From the NCBI RefSeq assembly GCF_022346545.1, contig NZ_JAKRNU010000016.1, positions 1 to 63,288 on the forward strand: a DNA stretch of 63,288 bases. The letters run 5' to 3'. A program made the position numbers and the translations under genes. The DNA is from Sporosarcina sp. ACRSM. Lineage in GTDB: Bacteria > Bacillota > Bacilli > Bacillales_A > Planococcaceae. How positions within the stretch are numbered: position 1 is the stretch's first letter; every line of letters begins with the position of its first letter. The notes under the pieces are model-generated. The model was not told the origin of the DNA. It saw only the letters and a list, made by a program, of their open reading frames with translations, and did not search any database. This document shows, piece by piece, positions 58,867-63,288 of the stretch.

Positions 58867-59278
58867 TTTGATCATTATCCAACATATATTGTCGTTCGAG
58901 TTGATGAAAAGTTGTTTTCATTTCTGGAAAGTATCGGTTGATGTTTTCCAAAATTCTTCGGGCCATTTCCTCATCATAAGCATGCGAAGTTTCATTTCGA
59001 TCTTTCAGCATTTGCAGCCAGGCTTGCTCATTTTGAAGCCAACCCACTTGATAGGCTTCTTTCAACGTTTCACGAGGAGTTTTCGCTTCGATACCTTCAC
59101 TAAGCAATAACCTTTTTAGCATCTTCCAGTAGATTTCGATTGTGAATTCAAAACGTTGAATCGTTCCGTCTACGATTAGACTATTCTCTTGATTTTCATT
59201 TAACGCTTCTTCCAAACGGCTTAATGCCTTCTTTAGGTTCTCGAAGCTTTGTCTCAATTTACGATTTGCATCCTCCAT
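58859..59278 (-). CDS. HEPN-type nucleotidyltransferase-substrate-binding protein (HI0074 family)
   Basis: A 139-aa all-helical protein matching the HI0074/HEPN family. The RNxxxH RNase-type motif is present at Arg94-His99 (RNETSHAY). Together with the downstream MNT gene it forms a probable type VII toxin-antitoxin pair; the toxin gene comes first. Start chosen at the ATG preceding EDANRKL, with a TTCCCTCC site complement upstream. Confidence 0.88.
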   Translation of the reverse strand: MEDANRKLRQSFENLKKALSRLEEALNENQENSLIVDGTIQRFEFTIEIYWKMLKRLLLSEGIEAKTPRETLKEAYQVGWLQNEQAWLQMLKDRNETSHAYDEEMARRILENINRYFPEMKTTFHQLERQYMLDNDQNE

Positions 59279-59390
59279 TGAAATTTCCCTCCTATCGCAA
59301 TACTAGTGCTCATCATTATACCATTTATGATGTATGGATCGTTCATATTTGGTAATAAATAAATTTTTGCCATACAAATTATAATCTTAG

Positions 59391-60272
59391 TCATGTTTGA
59401 TAGGTTTCTCTTACGGTATGGATGAATGCTCTAAGTGCATTCGATTGGTATGCATTTTTTCTGGTAATAATGCCGATGTTCCAATTTATTTCTGGTTCTT
59501 TAATCGACAAAGTGACGATATCAACGTCAGATAACTTATTTGTAAGTTCATTAGGGATCACTGTGATACCTAGCTGGGCTGAGACAAGGCCTAATACTAA
59601 ATCCCATTCGGTGCTTTGGAAGCTGATTTCAGGAGAAAATCCAGAGTCAATACAATGGTTTTTGATCAAATTATATAGTGCAAATGATTTGTCAAAGAAA
59701 ATAAATTTTTCATTTTTCAAATCTGACAATCTAACCTCTTTTTCTTTTGCAAGTGGATGTTTTGATGAAACACAAACAACAAATTTATCCTGAAAGATTT
59801 GTTCTGAATCCAATGAATTGACAGTAGGAAGTACTACAAATCCAATATCTAACTCCCCTTGTGAGACAAGGTTTTCAATGATGATTCCTCCAGCTTCTTT
59901 TGTTGAGAGTGATACGTTGGGGTATTTATGTAAGAAAGAGTAGGCAACTTTGGGGAAGAAAACAGAGCCAATGATTTGCGGAATGCCTACTTTTACCTCC
60001 CCAGCTATATTGTCAGATAGATCACCAATAGACTCCGGGATACTTTGAACTTTTTCTAAGATTTCCTTGCTCATTTTGTAAAGTAATTTTCCTTCATCTG
60101 TCAGCTTGATTTTTTTGCTGGAGCGGTCAAATAAGGTAACGCTCAGCTCATGCTCTAACTTTTGAATTGTTTTACTTAAAGCTGGTTGTCCAACATAAAG
60201 TGCTTCCGCAGCTTTCGTAAAACTATTTTTCTCTACAATTATGACAAAAACTTCTAAGGATCTTAATTGCAT
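59391..60272 (-). CDS. LysR family transcriptional regulator
   Basis: A 293-aa regulator. The N-terminal helix-turn-helix lies at FTKAAEALYVGQPALSKTI; the C-terminal part is the LysR substrate-binding fold. It is divergent from the DUF3311-symporter-nitrilase operon and probably controls it. The inducer is unknown. Confidence 0.92.
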   Translation of the reverse strand: MQLRSLEVFVIIVEKNSFTKAAEALYVGQPALSKTIQKLEHELSVTLFDRSSKKIKLTDEGKLLYKMSKEILEKVQSIPESIGDLSDNIAGEVKVGIPQIIGSVFFPKVAYSFLHKYPNVSLSTKEAGGIIIENLVSQGELDIGFVVLPTVNSLDSEQIFQDKFVVCVSSKHPLAKEKEVRLSDLKNEKFIFFDKSFALYNLIKNHCIDSGFSPEISFQSTEWDLVLGLVSAQLGITVIPNELTNKLSDVDIVTLSIKEPEINWNIGIITRKNAYQSNALRAFIHTVRETYQT

Positions 60273-60290
60273 AGCGCTCCCTCCTATTTG

Positions 60291-60305
60291 ATTCCTTCAA
60301 GGAAT
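60291..60305. promoter_or_regulatory. LysR-type operator palindrome
   Basis: ATTCCTTCAAGGAAT is a perfect 7-1-7 palindrome containing the T-N11-A pattern of LysR sites, placed 19 bases upstream of the regulator start in the divergent region. A half site GTATTCCT follows at about 60311. Confidence 0.7.
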
Positions 60306-60430
60306 GATTTGTATTCCTATTATGTATTTTACATCATAATTGATTGCGCGTAAAATACAATTCAACGGCATTGGAAGCGCATACAGCATTTAAGCATCTA
60401 AAATAAAGGGGTCAAAAGGGGGGGACTTTG

Positions 60431-60679
60431 GTGAGGAAACAGCATGCATGTTGGATATTCGCGTTTTTTACTTTTTACGCTTTAACTTTTCTTCCTAATT
60501 TCGGGATATTCAACAAATTGGAGGTTATTGCATTTTTGCCGCAACCATTAGCTTGGGTATTACTGTTAAATGCAATTAACACGATTATCATTTTTGTTGT
60601 CTATTTTAAGTTTTTCAAGCCATTTGCTATACGGGTTGAAGAAGTCTTGGGGGAGAAAGTGGAGGGTGAGCAAATATGA
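60431..60679 (+). CDS. DUF3311 small membrane protein
   Basis: An 82-aa protein with two hydrophobic segments (about residues 8-25 and 38-62). DUF3311 proteins are often encoded directly before sodium:solute symporters and are thought to be accessory subunits. The GTG at 60431 fits the AAAAGGGGGG site. It overlaps the symporter gene by four bases. Confidence 0.85.
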   Translation: MRKQHACWIFAFFTFYALTFLPNFGIFNKLEVIAFLPQPLAWVLLLNAINTIIIFVVYFKFFKPFAIRVEEVLGEKVEGEQI

Positions 60680-62226
60680 GCCAAGTAGCTATTACGGTGA
60701 TTGTTTTAGTTTTATTTTTAGCTATTTTAGTTGGGATTAGCAGTTTTGCTTCAAAATCGAACATCGCCACTCCGAATGATTTTTTTCTAGCAAATAGAGG
60801 GCTTGGAACGGTTGTTATGGTGATGACTACTGGAGCAAGTTATTTTAGTACCTGGACGCTGTTGGGTTCAATAGGAACACATTATCGAGATGGTGTCTGG
60901 TTTTCAGCTTTTGCTGCATGGGCAGTCGTGCACGCGCTATTTATCTGGCTCGTCGGGTCACGAATCTGGTACTTAGGAAGAAAACATGATTTTGTAACGC
61001 CAGGAGACATGATGGAGAAATATTATAAAAGTCCATTTCTGCGAATTTTATTTGCGATTGTTGGGATGATCGGGCTTATTCCATATATGTTGATTCAAAT
61101 TACTGGTGGCGCATTTTCTTTAAACAGTTTGACCAATAATGCGATTCCCTATTGGGTTGGCATACTAATCATGGGTATTTTCGTTGGTGTTATCGTTACT
61201 CTCAGTGGGGGGAGAGGTGCCGCTTGGGGAGATACATTTATGGGATTCTTCTTTGGAATTACTCTATTAATAATTACATTTATTTTCATTAAAAGTGCCG
61301 GCGGCTTACATGCATTTACTAACTTACAATCTGTTGCACCAGAAATTCTAGTCAATAAAGGGCAGTTTCCAGGAATACTCGAAACCGCTTTAGGTTTAAC
61401 GTTTGGGTTTTGGATTATGCCGCATATGTGGCAGAAGTTTTATTCAGCAAGTTCCCCGATGACTTTGGCCAAAACATCCCTATTTGCACCGTTTTGGAAT
61501 TCTTGGTTAATGGCGCTAGGGGCGTTGTTTATCGGAATGTTTGCGCACACACCAGGCTTAATTCCTGGGCTTTCTGTAGAAAATAGTGACACAATTATTC
61601 CGGTATTCTTCTCAACTTATGCACCATTCTTTGGGGCAATCGTAGTCGCTGCAGTTGTTGCGGCAGCTATTTCGACGATCAATAGCACTCTATTAACAAC
61701 GGCTAGTCTATTAGTAAACGATATTTATGTGCGTTTTATAAACAAAGATGTAAGCCCTGAACGGATAACCTTTATGGGTAAATTAACAGTTTTGTTAATG
61801 ACAGTAATCGTCGTGATTTTCGCCTTTATTCCTGTAGCGCAAGGATTTATCGTCCCGGTAGCAGCATTAGGATATGGAATAGTCTTACAGCTAGTTCCAG
61901 CAGCGATTGGGCCATTGTTTTGGCGAAAAGGGACTCTTGCTGGAGCAGCATCATCTATCATCATTGGGGAAACGGCACTTACGATTATTTATATTTTTGG
62001 ATCGCCATTTCCATTTGGGCCGGCAACAACAGGTCTTATTTTAGGAAGCATCAGCTTTTTCGTTGTCAGTATACTCACGACAGATCGTCATGAAGAAGAG
62101 AAAAAAGATCATCACAGAGAATTAGTAGAAACACTTTTCCCTGATGAATCAAATAGAAAGGATGTAAAAAGATGGAGAAAGTCAAGCGATTTAAAGTGGC
62201 AGTTGTCCAAGCAGGTTCAGAAGTGA
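60676..62226 (+). CDS. Sodium:solute symporter (SSS family)
   Basis: A 516-aa transporter with about 13 helices. GASYFSTWTLLGSIG, TPGDMMEKYY and AAAISTINSTLLTTASLLVNDIY (a region) are SSS signatures including the sodium site. The hydrophilic tail extends about 40 residues and its coding sequence overlaps the nitrilase gene by 55 bases. The substrate is unknown, perhaps the nitrile or a related acid. Confidence 0.92.
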   Translation: MSQVAITVIVLVLFLAILVGISSFASKSNIATPNDFFLANRGLGTVVMVMTTGASYFSTWTLLGSIGTHYRDGVWFSAFAAWAVVHALFIWLVGSRIWYLGRKHDFVTPGDMMEKYYKSPFLRILFAIVGMIGLIPYMLIQITGGAFSLNSLTNNAIPYWVGILIMGIFVGVIVTLSGGRGAAWGDTFMGFFFGITLLIITFIFIKSAGGLHAFTNLQSVAPEILVNKGQFPGILETALGLTFGFWIMPHMWQKFYSASSPMTLAKTSLFAPFWNSWLMALGALFIGMFAHTPGLIPGLSVENSDTIIPVFFSTYAPFFGAIVVAAVVAAAISTINSTLLTTASLLVNDIYVRFINKDVSPERITFMGKLTVLLMTVIVVIFAFIPVAQGFIVPVAALGYGIVLQLVPAAIGPLFWRKGTLAGAASSIIIGETALTIIYIFGSPFPFGPATTGLILGSISFFVVSILTTDRHEEEKKDHHRELVETLFPDESNRKDVKRWRKSSDLKWQLSKQVQK

Positions 62227-63122
62227 TGAATAAGGAAAAAGGGGTAAAGAAAACAGTTCGGCTCATTGAAGAAGCAAGCCAACAAAATGCCAAAATAATC
62301 GTATTTCCTGAGGCGTTTATTCCTGCTTATCCTCGGGGAATGTCATTTGGAGCAGTAGTCGGTTCACGCTCTGATAAAGGGAGGAAAGATTTTTTCCAGT
62401 ACTGGGATAATTCCATTACAGTACCAGGCCCTGAAACGGATGAAATTGGTAAAGCCGCCCAAAAGGCGAAAGCCTATGTCGTCATAGGAGTCATTGAAAA
62501 AGATGATCATTCAAGTCAAGGAACCCTTTACTGTACAGCTCTTTTCTTTGGACCAGATGGTCAACTATTGGGGAAACATCGGAAGTTAAAGCCGACAGGT
62601 TCAGAGCGACTCATTTGGGGAGAAGGAGATGGTAGTACATTACCTGTTTTTGAAACCCCATACGGAAGAATCGGCTCACTCATCTGTTGGGAAAACTATA
62701 TGCCACTCGCTCGCGCGGCTATGTACGATAAAGGAGTACAAATCTATATTGCACCAACCGCTGATGCAAGAGATGCGTGGTTTGCGACGATGCAGCATAT
62801 TGCTGTAGAGGGTAGATGTTTTGTCTTATCCTGTAATCAATATTCAACAAAAGACATGTATCCGGAAGAAATTTCTTCACGTAAAGAGTTTGAAGACTTA
62901 CCAGAAGAGCTTACAAGAGGTGGAAGCTGTGTAGTTGATCCACTTGGAAATTTCATTGTAGAGCCTGTGTTTGGTAAAGAGGAAATTATCTATGCTGATA
63001 TCAATTTAGATAAAATTGCTGAATCACAGTTTGACTTTGATGTCGTTGGTCATTACTCCCGACCCGATGTCTTCCAGCTTATCGTAAATGAAGAAAAGCA
63101 ACAGAATACAATCTGGAGATAG
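62172..63122 (+). CDS. Nitrilase-type carbon-nitrogen hydrolase
   Basis: A 316-aa CN-hydrolase of the true nitrilase branch. The Glu-Lys-Cys triad is visible: Glu47 in FPEAFIPAYPRG, Lys138 in HRKLKPTGSERL and Cys172 in CWENYMPLAR. It would hydrolyse a nitrile to its acid and ammonia; the substrate is unknown. AGAAAGGATG precedes the ATG inside the symporter gene, implying tight coupling. Confidence 0.92.
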   Translation: MEKVKRFKVAVVQAGSEVMNKEKGVKKTVRLIEEASQQNAKIIVFPEAFIPAYPRGMSFGAVVGSRSDKGRKDFFQYWDNSITVPGPETDEIGKAAQKAKAYVVIGVIEKDDHSSQGTLYCTALFFGPDGQLLGKHRKLKPTGSERLIWGEGDGSTLPVFETPYGRIGSLICWENYMPLARAAMYDKGVQIYIAPTADARDAWFATMQHIAVEGRCFVLSCNQYSTKDMYPEEISSRKEFEDLPEELTRGGSCVVDPLGNFIVEPVFGKEEIIYADINLDKIAESQFDFDVVGHYSRPDVFQLIVNEEKQQNTIWR

Positions 63123-63173
63123 TAAAAGATAGAAAACCCCTTTCATGAAATGGAGAACACTTCATGGTGATAT

Positions 63174-63288
63174 GCACCCCGAAAGTTAGAGTCAAAATCT
63201 AACTTTTGGGGTGTTTTATTATGGCTAAATATAGTGAATCTTTTAAACTGATGGTTGTACAGGAATACCTTGCCGGTCCGCTTGGCTA
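63174..63288 (+). mobile_element. Left end of an IS3-family (IS150-like) element, cut by the window edge
   Basis: TGCACCCCGAAAGTTAGA at 63174 looks like the terminal repeat; with AATCTAACTTTTGGGGTG it forms a hairpin before the first gene. The element begins about 50 bases after the nitrilase stop and continues beyond the window. Confidence 0.75.
63221..63288 (+). CDS. IS3-family transposase OrfA, partial
   Basis: The first 22 codons are visible: MAKYSESFKLMVVQEYLAG fits the helix-turn-helix N-terminus of IS3/IS150-type OrfA. The rest lies outside the window. Confidence 0.75.
   Translation, partial: MAKYSESFKLMVVQEYLAGPLG

Overview
The window comes from a low-to-moderate GC, endospore-forming Gram-positive bacterium. 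Gene order and protein sequence point to the Bacillales, most likely Planococcaceae/Caryophanaceae near Sporosarcina; this is inferred from resemblance, with no database search. Spore germination genes, a small acid-soluble spore protein gene behind a sigma-G-like promoter, and Bacillus-type gene orders (yebEG-pur, yerABC-pcrBA-ligA-camS-gatCAB-dgkB-rlmCD) support this.

Positions 1-38150 are mostly core genome. The window opens inside a 5S rRNA gene, followed by an array of 20-bp repeats and then yebE-yebG. Next comes the purine operon, with two PurR boxes, a sigma-A promoter, a guanine riboswitch and a terminator, then purE-K-S-Q-L-F-M-N-H-D. purB and purC, which sit between purK and purS in Bacillus, are absent. 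PurQ has lost its catalytic Cys and His, and PurL, PurF and PurH carry changes at normally conserved motif positions although every frame is open. After the operon come an MFS exporter, a gerABC germinant receptor operon and a methyltransferase on the minus strand, then the yer/pcr/lig/cam/gat block, a thioredoxin-fold protein, diacylglycerol kinase, a NUDIX hydrolase, cytochrome bd oxidase (cydA-cydB plus a 39-aa cydS) and an RlmCD-type rRNA methyltransferase.

From about 38.16 kb the sequence becomes visibly more AT-rich and accessory: a streptococcal-type ExoA, sspO, small lipoprotein and peptide genes, a BrnQ transporter, a Fur-controlled siderophore ABC importer, an IS66 relic reduced to about 500 bp with intact 13-bp ends, an MgtC-like protein, gene fragments, a GNAT acetyltransferase, an 872-aa M14 peptidase with a PAS/HTH regulator, pyruvate carboxylase, an MFS transporter, a SnoaL-like protein, a HEPN/MNT pair, and a LysR-controlled DUF3311-symporter-nitrilase operon. 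The window ends inside the left end of an IS3-family element.

The most unusual observation is the purine operon: it keeps its full regulation and intact frames, but lacks two genes and has a PurQ that cannot be a normal glutaminase. Other points are three intergenic arrays phased at 20-21 bp, the MITE-like IS66 derivative, several small genes, and the nitrilase/symporter operon.
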